Origin: Legionellaceae bacterium
Lineage (GTDB): Bacteria > Pseudomonadota > Gammaproteobacteria > Legionellales > Legionellaceae
Length of the DNA stretch: 30,154 bases
Direction: 5' to 3'
Assembly: GCA_947504795.1 (NCBI GenBank)
Contig: CANNJG010000003.1
Span: forward strand, 1 to 30,154
Shown here piece by piece: positions 7,996 to 16,433 of this stretch. Within the stretch, counting starts at the first letter, position 1. Every line of letters begins with the position of its first letter. The notes below the pieces were generated by a model. It ran no database searches. It had not been told where the DNA came from and saw nothing but the letters and a program-made list of their open reading frames with translations. A program made the position numbers and the translations under genes.

Positions 7996-9362
7996 GAGAA
8001 CGCTTTCACTAATTGTTTTGCAAGTCCAATGTAGCTGCCGGGTGATAACGCTAATAAGCGTTGTTTAGCATCATCAGGAATCGTAAGATTTTGAATAAAA
8101 GTTTTCAAACTTTCTTGGTCTAAGCCTTGTCCACGGGTGAGATCACGCAGTTGCTCATAGGCATTAGAAATCTGATAACGGCGCATCACGGTTTGAATGG
8201 CTTCGGCGACCACTTCCCAATTGCTTTCCAGATCCGCTTGGAGCGCGGTTTGGTTAATTTGTAATTTATCATTACCGAGTGCAATGGCTTGATAGGCGAT
8301 AAGCGCATAGCCAAAGGCAACCCCTAAGTTGCGTAACACGGTGGAATCCGATAAATCGCGCTGCAAGCGTGAGCGCGGTAATTTATTAGCAAAATGAGTA
8401 AAGAGTGCATCAGATAATCCGAGATTACCTTCTGCATTTTCAAAATCAATAGGATTGACTTTGTGGGGCATAGTCGAAGATCCCACTTCGTTGGCAACCG
8501 TTTTTTGTTTAAAATAACCCAGAGAAATATAGGACCATATATCACAGGTATAGTCTAACAAAATGGTATTGATGCGCACCATTAAATGTGAAACTTCAGC
8601 AATGCCATCATGCGGTTCAATTTGGGTTGTATAGGGGCTAAAAGAGAGGCCTAACGACGTAATGAAGCGATAGCAATGCTTACGCCAATCGATTTCCGGA
8701 TAGGCGATGCAATGTGCATTATAATTGCCTACCGCACCGTTAAATTTGGCTGCGATTAAGACTTCGGCTAATTGTTGTATCGGGCGTTTGAGGCGTGCAA
8801 CAAAATTAATCAGCTCCTTGCCGATGGTCGTTGGGGTGGCGGGTTGGCCATGGGTACGCGATAACATTGGAAAGTCGCCGTGTTGCTTACCCAAAACGGT
8901 AATGCCGCCTACAATTTCTGCAAGCGTCGGTTGAATGACTTTTGCAATCGCTTCTTTAATCATTAATGCATAGGCAACATTGTTAATGTCTTCTGAGGTA
9001 CACGCAAAGTGAATGAAACTGGAGATGGGTTGTAATGCTGGAAAATTTTCTAGTTTTTCGCGCAAATAATATTCAATGGCTTTGACATCATGGTTCGTTT
9101 GCTTTTCAAACGCTTTTACTTTTAAGGCTTCGTGTTCGTCAAATTGTGAAAGAATATTGTTTAAGTACGCTCTAGCATTGTCGTCGAGCGCAGGAATGTC
9201 AGTAATGTTTTCATTAGCAGCGAGGGATTCTAGCCAGCGAATTTCAACCAGCAAACGATAATAAATCAGCGCAAATTCACTAAAAAAAGGGCTCAAGGCC
9301 ATTGTTTTTTTTAAATAGCGTCCATCGATGGGACATATAGCATTGAGTGCTGAAAGAGTCAT
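7992..9362 (-). CDS. purB: Adenylosuccinate lyase
   Basis: Cytosolic homotetrameric lyase that releases fumarate from SAICAR and from adenylosuccinate in purine synthesis. At 456 residues it has the same length as E. coli PurB. The fumarase/aspartase-superfamily signature SSTMPHKVNP places the catalytic serine at 295/296, and SRTHGQP gives H171; both positions agree with the E. coli enzyme. N-terminal NAICPIDGRY is also family-typical. It is the first gene of the purB-nadB-nadA operon. A perfect palindrome AGCGTACGCT (9363-9372) lies directly before the start codon, in place of a strong ribosome site. A TATTAT box on the minus strand (9394-9389) is a possible -10 element without a clear -35. 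Confidence 0.96.
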   Translation of the reverse strand: MTLSALNAICPIDGRYLKKTMALSPFFSEFALIYYRLLVEIRWLESLAANENITDIPALDDNARAYLNNILSQFDEHEALKVKAFEKQTNHDVKAIEYYLREKLENFPALQPISSFIHFACTSEDINNVAYALMIKEAIAKVIQPTLAEIVGGITVLGKQHGDFPMLSRTHGQPATPTTIGKELINFVARLKRPIQQLAEVLIAAKFNGAVGNYNAHCIAYPEIDWRKHCYRFITSLGLSFSPYTTQIEPHDGIAEVSHLMVRINTILLDYTCDIWSYISLGYFKQKTVANEVGSSTMPHKVNPIDFENAEGNLGLSDALFTHFANKLPRSRLQRDLSDSTVLRNLGVAFGYALIAYQAIALGNDKLQINQTALQADLESNWEVVAEAIQTVMRRYQISNAYEQLRDLTRGQGLDQESLKTFIQNLTIPDDAKQRLLALSPGSYIGLAKQLVKAFS

Positions 9363-9458
9363 AGCGTACGCTCACAATGAAACTGCATATAATAGTAGAT
9401 ATTTAACCAGAAGGGAACTAAGTCCGTCATGAATCATCACCATGAGTATGCAGCACCT

Positions 9459-9486
9459 TTTAACCTGACTGAAAAATCAGTACAAT
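9459..9486 (+). promoter_or_regulatory. Possible promoter of the ppsA operon
   Basis: TTTAAC (9459-9464) and TACAAT (9481-9486) are separated by 16 bases, about 30 bases before the ppsA start at 9518. This is the only reasonable sigma70-like pair in the divergent purB/ppsA gap. The -35 box is weak, so the call is tentative. Confidence 0.35.
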
Positions 9487-9517
9487 CGTGGGATTGTGAA
9501 TCGTGCAAGGGGTTGGG

Positions 9518-11917
9518 ATGCAAGGCTGTGTGAATACGATTGATTTTCAGCAGGTGGGATTAAAGGATATCGCTCAAGTAGGGGGAAAAAATGCTTCCTT
9601 AGGGGAGATGATTCGTCATCTATCTGCGGCTGAGGTTTCGGTGCCGTCGGGATTTGCAACCACTGCAGACGCTTTTCGGGCCTTTTTAACGCAACAAGGG
9701 TTGGATGAAAAGATTCATCAACTGTTGGACACGTTAGACATAGACGACATACAAGCATTAGCCAGTGTTGGTAAAACCATACGCAATTGGATCCTTGATA
9801 CACCTTTTATTGATGGATTTGAAGCCGATGTGCGAACCAGGTATGCCACCCTCAGCAAGACTATTGGACATGAAGGATTTAGTGTGGCGGTTCGTTCCTC
9901 AGCCACAGCAGAAGACTTGCCGGATGCTTCCTTTGCAGGACAGCAAGAAACTTTTTTAAATGTCCGCGGGATAGACGCGGTTTTGATAGCGATTAAACGT
10001 GTTTTTGCATCTTTATTTAACGATCGTGCGATTGCTTATCGTGTGCATAATAATTTTGAACATCGTTCCGTTGCATTGTCCACCGGGATACAGCAAATGG
10101 TGCGATCCGATTTAGCCGCGAGCGGTGTGATATTTACTGTGGATACCGAATCGGGATTTGACCAAGTCATCTTAATCACCTCTGCGTATGGGTTAGGGGA
10201 AATGGTGGTGCAAGGCGCGGTTAACCCCGATGAGTTTTATGTGCATAAACCGGCATTGCGTGCTGGCAAATCGGCAGTGATTCGGCGTAGTTTGGGTGCA
10301 AAGGCAATGAAAATGACCTATTGCGACAAAGAAACTGTTAAAACAGAAACCGTGCCGATGGCATTGCAACGCCAATTTTCATTAACAGATGAAGACATAG
10401 AGGCCTTGGCACGCCAAGCCTTGACGATTGAAACTCACTACGGTCGTCCTATGGACATTGAATGGGGCAAAGATGGGTTAGATGGGCGTTTGTATATTTT
10501 GCAAGCACGGCCTGAGACGGTGATGAGCCGTGCGTCACAGCAAACCTTAGAGCGGTATCATCTTAAACAACGAGGGACGGTATTGACCGAAGGTCGCAGT
10601 ATTGGACAACGCATCGGTCAGGGTAAAGCGCGCATTATTCGTAACGTCCAAGAGTTGCATCGTGTGCAACCGGGTGATGTCTTGGTATCCGACATGACGG
10701 ATCCAGATTGGGAGCCCGTTATGAAACGTGCCGCAGCGATCATTACGAACCGCGGCGGACGGACCTGCCATGCCGCAATTATTGCGCGCGAACTTGGGAT
10801 CCCCGCGGTCGTAGGGTGTGGTAATGCTACCGATGCGCTGAAGGACGGGGATGCCGTCACAGTGAGTTGTGCTGAAGGAGAGTCAGGATTTATTTATCAA
10901 GGGTTGTTGCCCTTCGAGCGGTTGACTTTGAATGTTGATACAATGCCGGAATTACCCGTCAAAGTGATGCTGAATGTCGGCAATCCTGAGCGAGCCTTTG
11001 CGTTTCAATCTATTCCCAATGCTGGGGTGGGGTTGGCGCGCTTAGAGTTTTTGATTTCGAACACCATCGGTATCCATCCGCGTGCGCTGTTAGCATTCGA
11101 TTCCTTGCAAGATGATGCGCTTAAACAGACTATCCTAGAAAAAACTGCGGCCTATGCGTCGCCGGTCGAGTATTACGTTGAGCGTTTAAAAGAAGGGGTT
11201 GCGACGATTGCTGCTGCGTTTTATCCGAAACCTGTCATTGTCCGTTTATCCGATTTTAAATCGAATGAATATGCGAATTTGATTGGGGGAGATTTATTCG
11301 AACCTCTCGAGGAAAATCCTATGTTAGGGTTTCGAGGTGCGTCTCGTTATGCTTCACCCCAATTTTCGGACTGTTTTGCTCTAGAATGCCAGGCGATTAA
11401 ACGTGTTCGAGAAGGGATGGGTTTGACGAATGTAGAAGTGATGATCCCATTTGTTCGGACTCTGGAGGAAGCAAAAGCGGTGATTGAAACCTTAACAAAC
11501 AACGGGTTAGTGCGCGGTGAGCATGGATTGCGATTGATTATGATGTGTGAGATTCCTGCAAATGCCTTACTTGCGAACGAGTTTCTGCATTATTTTGATG
11601 GTTTTTCGATTGGCTCGAACGATTTGACTCAGTTAACCCTAGGTATTGATCGGGATTCAGCTTTGGTGGCAGCGCAGTTTGATGAGCGAAATCCGGCTGT
11701 TAAGGCGTTACTGCACATGGCAATCGTGGCTTGTAAAGCGCAATCAAAATATATTGGCATTTGCGGGCAGGGCCCGTCGGATCATCCTGATTTTGCGAAA
11801 TGGTTGATGCAAGAGGGGATTGACTCGTTATCCCTCAATCCAGATTCTGTATTAGACACTTGCATGTTTTTAGGCAAAATGGTCGCTTCTGATGAGATGC
11901 CAGAGTCGGTGTCATGA
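9518..11917 (+). CDS. ppsA: Phosphoenolpyruvate synthase
   Basis: Converts pyruvate, ATP and water to PEP, AMP and phosphate, the entry to gluconeogenesis from pyruvate or amino acids. The N-terminal ATP-grasp domain has VGGKNASLGEM and AVRSSATAEDLPDASFAGQQE. The central swivel domain has GGRTCHAAIIARELG with phosphohistidine H418 (E. coli H421). The C-terminal TIM-barrel domain has SIGSNDLTQL and the ICGQGPSDHP segment. At 799 residues it is close to the E. coli length (792). An in-frame GTG at 9503 adds five residues, but AGGGG at 9508-9512 sits five bases before the ATG at 9518 and decides for that start. It is the first gene of ppsA-antiporter-nadC-murG and overlaps the antiporter by 4 bases (ATGA). 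Confidence 0.95.
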   Translation: MQGCVNTIDFQQVGLKDIAQVGGKNASLGEMIRHLSAAEVSVPSGFATTADAFRAFLTQQGLDEKIHQLLDTLDIDDIQALASVGKTIRNWILDTPFIDGFEADVRTRYATLSKTIGHEGFSVAVRSSATAEDLPDASFAGQQETFLNVRGIDAVLIAIKRVFASLFNDRAIAYRVHNNFEHRSVALSTGIQQMVRSDLAASGVIFTVDTESGFDQVILITSAYGLGEMVVQGAVNPDEFYVHKPALRAGKSAVIRRSLGAKAMKMTYCDKETVKTETVPMALQRQFSLTDEDIEALARQALTIETHYGRPMDIEWGKDGLDGRLYILQARPETVMSRASQQTLERYHLKQRGTVLTEGRSIGQRIGQGKARIIRNVQELHRVQPGDVLVSDMTDPDWEPVMKRAAAIITNRGGRTCHAAIIARELGIPAVVGCGNATDALKDGDAVTVSCAEGESGFIYQGLLPFERLTLNVDTMPELPVKVMLNVGNPERAFAFQSIPNAGVGLARLEFLISNTIGIHPRALLAFDSLQDDALKQTILEKTAAYASPVEYYVERLKEGVATIAAAFYPKPVIVRLSDFKSNEYANLIGGDLFEPLEENPMLGFRGASRYASPQFSDCFALECQAIKRVREGMGLTNVEVMIPFVRTLEEAKAVIETLTNNGLVRGEHGLRLIMMCEIPANALLANEFLHYFDGFSIGSNDLTQLTLGIDRDSALVAAQFDERNPAVKALLHMAIVACKAQSKYIGICGQGPSDHPDFAKWLMQEGIDSLSLNPDSVLDTCMFLGKMVASDEMPESVS

Positions 11918-13350
11918 CGATTGCCAAATTTTTGTGTTTGCTGGTGACAATGGTTGCTGGAGTTGTGTGGGCCGGCTCCTCGGGCGGGCACAGCGATCCG
12001 GCTGGCGGGATCGTTTTGTGGGCGACGTTAATTTTATTTTTCGGGATTATTGGGCGCTACATCGCTAAACGCTTAGGGCAACCCGGTGTGTTGGGTGAGC
12101 TATTAATGGGCGTTATGGTCGGGAACGCTTGTTACTTCGGTGGCCTGCAACTCATGGTTATTCTTCGTGATAGTTCTGCATTGTTTGATGTGATTCAAAA
12201 GATGCTAGACGGTGTTACGATAAAGCATGCGGTAAGTGCGGTGATTCCCGATACGAATTATGCCAAGGAATTGTTAGTTGCCCTGTCGACTTCCGGAGGG
12301 CAGGAATGGATTAAAATCACATATGTCGTGGATGCTTTTTCACGATATGGCGTGATTTTTTTATTATTTATGGTGGGCTTAGAAAGCTCTCTAGAAGATC
12401 TAAAAAAGACAGGCCGAGAATCGATGCAAGTCGCCGTGATTGGGGTTGTGGTTCCGGTCGTCTTAGGTATTCTTGTTATGCAATGCCTCTTACCAAAAGG
12501 AGAATTTAGTACCGCCTTGTTTGTAGGGGCAACCCTATCAGCCACCAGTATTGGGATTACAGCACGAGTATTTCAAGATCTGAAAAAATTAAACACGCGA
12601 GAAGCACGGACTATTTTGGGCGCAGCGATGATCGATGATATATTGGGTTTACTCATCCTAGCTTTGGTAAGTGGGATGGTGATGAGTGTCCATCTCGATA
12701 TTTTTACGATGTCGCGATTGATCTTTTTTGCAGTGATCTTTTTTCCTTTGACTTTATGGTTTGGTCCGCTGTTACTAAAAAAAATGATTGGTTGGTTTTC
12801 GTTTTCTGATCCTTGGGAAGCGAAATTGCTGGTAAGTTTTATCTTTGTCATGTTTTTCTCATGGTTAGCGGCATTAGTACAAATGTCTACTATTATGGGT
12901 GCTTTTATGGCGGGTATGATTTTGAATGATGGTTTTTTTGAATCGCGTGAGCGCGAATTAAAAAATCCGTTGTCCATTAAAAATCTATTAGCACCCTTTG
13001 AGACTGTGTTTGCGCCCATTTTTTTTATGTTGGTAGGCATTCAAGTCAAATTAGAAACCTTTTGTGATCTCAAGGTCATGCTATTTGCCGCGTGTTTGAT
13101 TGGTGTGGCGGTGCTGGGTAAATTGATCAGTGGTTTTGGTGGAAACAAGCGCGATGATCGCTTAATGATTGGGATTGGTATGTTACCCAGAGGCGAAGTG
13201 GGGCTTGTATTTGCATCGGTAGGAAAAACAATCGGAGTGATTCCTGAGACGTTATTTTCTGCTATTGTCGTGATGATTGTTGTGACGACTTTGATAACGC
13301 CCTTATGGTTAAAGTCGCGCTTTAAAATTTCGAGTAAGCACGATGGATGA
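11914..13350 (+). CDS. CPA2-family cation:proton antiporter
   Basis: A 478-residue polytopic inner-membrane protein of the Kef/CPA2 sodium-or-potassium/proton exchanger type. It begins with a signal-like hydrophobic stretch (residues 1-20), followed by about a dozen membrane segments. The ion-binding double aspartate is visible in AAMIDDILGLL, preceded by ATLSATSIGITARVFQDL. GQPGVLGELLMGVMVGN near the N terminus and MLPRGEVGLVFASVG near the C terminus are also family-typical. There is no C-terminal RCK/TrkA-N regulatory domain, so a full KefB/KefC is excluded. It could exchange Na+ or K+; the ion cannot be told from sequence. It overlaps ppsA by 4 bases and nadC by 8, so it is translated from the same message. 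Confidence 0.88.
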   Translation: MTIAKFLCLLVTMVAGVVWAGSSGGHSDPAGGIVLWATLILFFGIIGRYIAKRLGQPGVLGELLMGVMVGNACYFGGLQLMVILRDSSALFDVIQKMLDGVTIKHAVSAVIPDTNYAKELLVALSTSGGQEWIKITYVVDAFSRYGVIFLLFMVGLESSLEDLKKTGRESMQVAVIGVVVPVVLGILVMQCLLPKGEFSTALFVGATLSATSIGITARVFQDLKKLNTREARTILGAAMIDDILGLLILALVSGMVMSVHLDIFTMSRLIFFAVIFFPLTLWFGPLLLKKMIGWFSFSDPWEAKLLVSFIFVMFFSWLAALVQMSTIMGAFMAGMILNDGFFESRERELKNPLSIKNLLAPFETVFAPIFFMLVGIQVKLETFCDLKVMLFAACLIGVAVLGKLISGFGGNKRDDRLMIGIGMLPRGEVGLVFASVGKTIGVIPETLFSAIVVMIVVTTLITPLWLKSRFKISSKHDG

Positions 13351-14179
13351 GCCTGCTATTCTTGACGAGGTTAAACGTGCTTTAACCGAAGACATCGGTT
13401 CAGGTGATGTTACGGCAGCGTTATTACCCGAAGAACAAATTTTGACTGCAGAGATTATCGCCCGGGAAGCGTTATTGGTTTGTGGCCAAGCATGGGTTAA
13501 CACAGTATTTGCGTTATTAGATACTCGCATTGAGTGTGAATGGTTGGTTGCAGAAGGGGGGTGGCAAGACAAGCCAACGACCTTATGTCGCTTAAAGGGT
13601 CCGGCGCGCGCAGTACTGACCGGGGAGCGCACTGCGTTGAATTTTCTACAAACATTGTCGGGTACCGCGACCCAAACGTATCATTATCTTCAGCAATTGA
13701 CCGGATCAACCACGTGCTTGTTAGATACACGCAAAACCCTACCCGGATTACGTAAAGCTCAAAAATATGCAGTGGCGTGTGCGGGTGCTATGAATCACCG
13801 CATGGGTTTGTATGATGCCTTTCTTATCAAAGAAAATCATATCGCGGCTTATGGTTCTATCGCCGCGGTGATAACAGCAGCGCGTCAGGCCGATTCGGAA
13901 CTATTTTTAGAGATAGAAGTCCAAACTTTAGAAGAGTTACGCCAAGCCCTATTATGCAAGCCGGATCGCGTTTTGTTAGATAATTTTGATGAAACGATGA
14001 TCCGTGCTGCTGTCAGCCTCAATAATCCTAAAGTATGTCCATTAGAAGTATCCGGGGGGATCCGCCAGTCGAATCTTGCAACGATTGCGGATATGGGCAT
14101 CGATTATATTTCTGTAGGTGCACTCACGAAGTCGGTGCGTGCAATTGACTTAAGTTTATTGGTGACGCATGAAGCCTAA
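13343..14179 (+). CDS. nadC: Nicotinate-nucleotide pyrophosphorylase (quinolinate phosphoribosyltransferase)
   Basis: Joins quinolinate to PRPP, releasing CO2, to give nicotinate mononucleotide, the third step of de novo NAD synthesis. The 278-residue length is normal. The N-terminal half has GDVTA, ERTALNFLQTLSGTAT and DTRKTLPG (128-135). The basic active-site segment NHRMGLYDAFLIKENH covers 151-166, followed by EIEVQTLEEL, LLDNFDE, LEVSGGI and ISVGALTKS. The start overlaps the antiporter by 8 bases, and the end overlaps murG by 11. NadB and NadA, which make its substrate, are encoded in the divergent operon about 5 kb away. Confidence 0.96.
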   Translation: MDEPAILDEVKRALTEDIGSGDVTAALLPEEQILTAEIIAREALLVCGQAWVNTVFALLDTRIECEWLVAEGGWQDKPTTLCRLKGPARAVLTGERTALNFLQTLSGTATQTYHYLQQLTGSTTCLLDTRKTLPGLRKAQKYAVACAGAMNHRMGLYDAFLIKENHIAAYGSIAAVITAARQADSELFLEIEVQTLEELRQALLCKPDRVLLDNFDETMIRAAVSLNNPKVCPLEVSGGIRQSNLATIADMGIDYISVGALTKSVRAIDLSLLVTHEA

Positions 14180-15263
14180 AAAACACATTGTATTAACCGG
14201 TGGGGGAAGTGCGGGTCATGTCACGCCGAATTTAGCGTTGATTCCAGGGCTACAAGCACAAGGATGGATCATCGATTATATTGGCTCGGAGCAGGGCCAA
14301 GAGCGTGAGATGATCGAAGCGTTAGGCATTCCTTATCATCCCATAGCCACCGGTAAATTGCGACGTTATTTGAGTTGGCAAAATTTGTTCGATCCGGTGC
14401 GCGTTATCAAAGGGATTGTCCAAGCCTATAGACTGATACGAAGGATCAAACCGCAATTGATTTTTTCTAAAGGTGGATTTGTGGCACTCCCTGTGGTCCT
14501 AGGTGGCTGGTTGACGCGGACGCCGATTGTCGTGCATGAATCTGATTTTTCTGTAGGTTTGGCGAATCGTTTAAGTTTTCCGTTTGTGGATAAGATTTGC
14601 GTCACCTTTGCGGCAGGTAAAGCTGGCATTAAACAACAAGATAAGGTGATCCTGACCGGAACGCCCATTCGTGAATCGTTATTTCAGGGGGATCGCAATA
14701 AAGGATTGAGGCGCTGTGGATTCCAACCGGATAAACCCTGTTTGCTGGTGATGGGCGGCGGTCAAGGTGCCCATGCCATCAACCTGTTTATTCGCCACTC
14801 ATTAGAAGCCTTGGCGCCTATGGCTCAGGTGATTCATTTGTGTGGTAAAGGCAAATTGGATCCAGCGTTCGGATGTCGGTCTGGGTACTATCAACTCGAA
14901 TATGCTGATGCAGAATTGCCCGATTTATTGGCAGCCAGCGATTGGGTGGTGTCGCGCGCAGGTGCGAATACGTTGTATGAGTTATTGGCGTTAGCTAAGC
15001 CGCATGTCTTGATTCCGCTGCCACGGTTGAGGAGTCGCGGTGACCAGATTCAAAATGCCCACTATTTTGAATCCCTTGGAATTAGCCAAGTCATTGCAGA
15101 AGAAAATTTGTCTACGACAAGTTTATTAGCTGCGATTCATGCGCTGCAAATTAATCGTGAAGCGATACTAGAAAAGATTGCAAACTTGCATATTCAATCC
15201 GCAGCACAACAAATAGTAGCGTTGTTTGATGCTATCATCGTGGAACGTCACCACGAGGGATAG
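14169..15263 (+). CDS. murG: MurG-type UDP-GlcNAc:lipid I glycosyltransferase, Gram-positive-like
   Basis: Adds GlcNAc to lipid I to form lipid II, on the inner face of the cytoplasmic membrane. The 364 residues show the GT-B fold: glycine loop GGGSAGHVTPN (11-21), SKGGFVALPVV, VHESDFSVGLANR, TGTPIRESL, a second glycine loop MGGGQGAHAIN, and SRAGANTLYELLALAKPHVLIPLP followed by SRGDQIQNA. These stretches look like MurG of clostridia and bacilli rather than E. coli-type MurG, which has GGTGGHVFPG and CRSGALTVSE. Its position after nadC, outside any mra/fts cluster, is also unusual. It may be the only MurG, a transferred second copy, or a related glycosyltransferase. It overlaps nadC by 11 bases and ends the operon. 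Confidence 0.85.
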   Translation: MKPKKHIVLTGGGSAGHVTPNLALIPGLQAQGWIIDYIGSEQGQEREMIEALGIPYHPIATGKLRRYLSWQNLFDPVRVIKGIVQAYRLIRRIKPQLIFSKGGFVALPVVLGGWLTRTPIVVHESDFSVGLANRLSFPFVDKICVTFAAGKAGIKQQDKVILTGTPIRESLFQGDRNKGLRRCGFQPDKPCLLVMGGGQGAHAINLFIRHSLEALAPMAQVIHLCGKGKLDPAFGCRSGYYQLEYADAELPDLLAASDWVVSRAGANTLYELLALAKPHVLIPLPRLRSRGDQIQNAHYFESLGISQVIAEENLSTTSLLAAIHALQINREAILEKIANLHIQSAAQQIVALFDAIIVERHHEG

Positions 15264-15272
15264 GTTTTTTTT
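15238..15272 (+). terminator. Possible terminator at the end of murG
   Basis: TCGTGG (15238-15243) and CCACGA (15251-15256) form a 6-bp stem with a 7-base loop inside the last codons of murG. A run of eight T follows at 15265-15272. The 8-base gap between stem and T run is longer than usual, so this is a moderate call. It fits the end of the ppsA-murG operon. Confidence 0.4.
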
Positions 15273-15383
15273 GAAGCAGCGTTAACATGAGTAAGTAGGT
15301 GCTGTTTATGAAAGTATCTTGGCAAAATTAGGCTTATCTGCTAAGGTGATTGTATGGCTTGACATGCATGATAGCAGACAATT

Positions 15384-15824
15384 ATGGAACAGGATCGTTA
15401 TAAAAAAAATCATTTTTCGTATATTGCGGGTATGTTGTCCTTAATTACCAGTCTTGGGTTGTTTGCATTTAGTCTATTCCTCATTCCTAACCTTATTTTT
15501 GGTTGGCACTATGCGCTACCTGGCTTTCTTATAGATTTGATGGCGATGCTGGAGAGCGACTATGGTATGGGTCCTTCTAGCGTGAATTGGCTTTTATTTG
15601 GTATTTTAGATCTACCAGCCGTTGTGTTGTTTATCATGGCGGATATTTTATCCAATAAAATTGATAATGAAATTTATGAGGTGAATCGTTTTGTACCCGA
15701 AGCGCAAACGAGGAAAAATGTTGAAAATTCTGATTTAGAAGAGTCTGGCGGACTATTTCTCCGTATGACTATGATAGTGATTGTTGTGTTTCTCGTCGCT
15801 GGTGTTTTTCAATGGCTATTTTAA
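15384..15824 (+). CDS. Small hypothetical membrane protein
   Basis: A 146-residue protein that I do not recognise. It has three hydrophobic segments at about 12-40, 68-90 and 124-146, joined by a loop of about 33 polar residues (91-123). It ends inside the last segment. A TTGACA box at 15359-15364 lies upstream, but the matching -10 would fall on the start codon and no ribosome site precedes 15384. The ATG at 15432 (residue 17) would shorten the first segment. The stop is 15 bases before the Sel1-repeat gene, so the two are likely co-transcribed. Confidence 0.65.
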   Translation: MEQDRYKKNHFSYIAGMLSLITSLGLFAFSLFLIPNLIFGWHYALPGFLIDLMAMLESDYGMGPSSVNWLLFGILDLPAVVLFIMADILSNKIDNEIYEVNRFVPEAQTRKNVENSDLEESGGLFLRMTMIVIVVFLVAGVFQWLF

Positions 15825-15839
15825 CAAGAGGGAAGGGGC

Positions 15840-16433
15840 ATGGGTTGGTTCAAACGATTCAAGATTAAAAGTTTGCAAAAGCAAATAAAAGTCATTGCGA
15901 CGAGTCGGATGAATAATACGTCGACTACCGAAGGGCTTCGTAAAGAAATTTCCCTGTACTTTGAGCTGGCTAAACAGTATGAATCAGTTGAGCGTAAAAA
16001 AAAGTATCCGTTTGCGCGACTCCAAGCCTTAGCATGTTATCGTGCAGCAGCAGCTTTAGATGATGCGGTGGCACAATTTTTGGTGGGACAACGTTCCCTT
16101 GAAGAAGCGAAAGTGCGCCATGAATTACAAAATAGCGGTGTGTTTTCTTCGGAGTCGAATGAAGCTTTCTTAAAACTACTCTACCAAGATGTGCATGCAT
16201 TTTTATTGTCCGCAGAAAAACGTCAACATATCAAAGCCAAACGTATTCGCGGGCTTTGTTATATTAATGGATGGGGGGTTCCAGTGGATAAAAACATGGG
16301 ATTTGATTTGGTGGTAGAGAGTATTGAACAGGAAAATAGCTGGGATAGAGTACAGAAGATTTTTGCTGAATTAGGTATTAACAATTCATCTTTTTTTTCA
16401 GAGTTGTTTCAACATCGCGCGTCAAGAAAATAA
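15840..16433 (+). CDS. Sel1-like repeat protein
   Basis: A 197-residue, probably cytosolic helical protein. Residues 131-165 match the Sel1-like repeat pattern (KAKRIRGLCYINGWGVPVDK, with conserved Gly, Tyr and GxGVxxD spacing). Residues about 57-90 (ARLQALACYRAAAALDDAVA) look like a degenerate earlier repeat. Such repeats form alpha-solenoids that bind other proteins. The N terminus is strongly basic with no signal peptide. A strong AGGGAAGGGG ribosome site precedes the start. It follows the small membrane protein gene by 15 bases, suggesting the pair works together. Its end overlaps the convergent pilD end by 12 bases. Confidence 0.7.
   Translation: MGWFKRFKIKSLQKQIKVIATSRMNNTSTTEGLRKEISLYFELAKQYESVERKKKYPFARLQALACYRAAAALDDAVAQFLVGQRSLEEAKVRHELQNSGVFSSESNEAFLKLLYQDVHAFLLSAEKRQHIKAKRIRGLCYINGWGVPVDKNMGFDLVVESIEQENSWDRVQKIFAELGINNSSFFSELFQHRASRK

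Noticed and set aside
12573..13040. 155-residue minus-strand reading frame
   Set aside because: It is a shadow within the antiporter gene, very rich in Lys/Asn/Ile as expected for the complement of membrane segments, with no ribosome site.
15359..15387. TTGACA promoter for the small membrane protein
   Set aside because: The matching -10 position falls on the start codon, so it could only serve a later start; it is noted in the gene entry instead.
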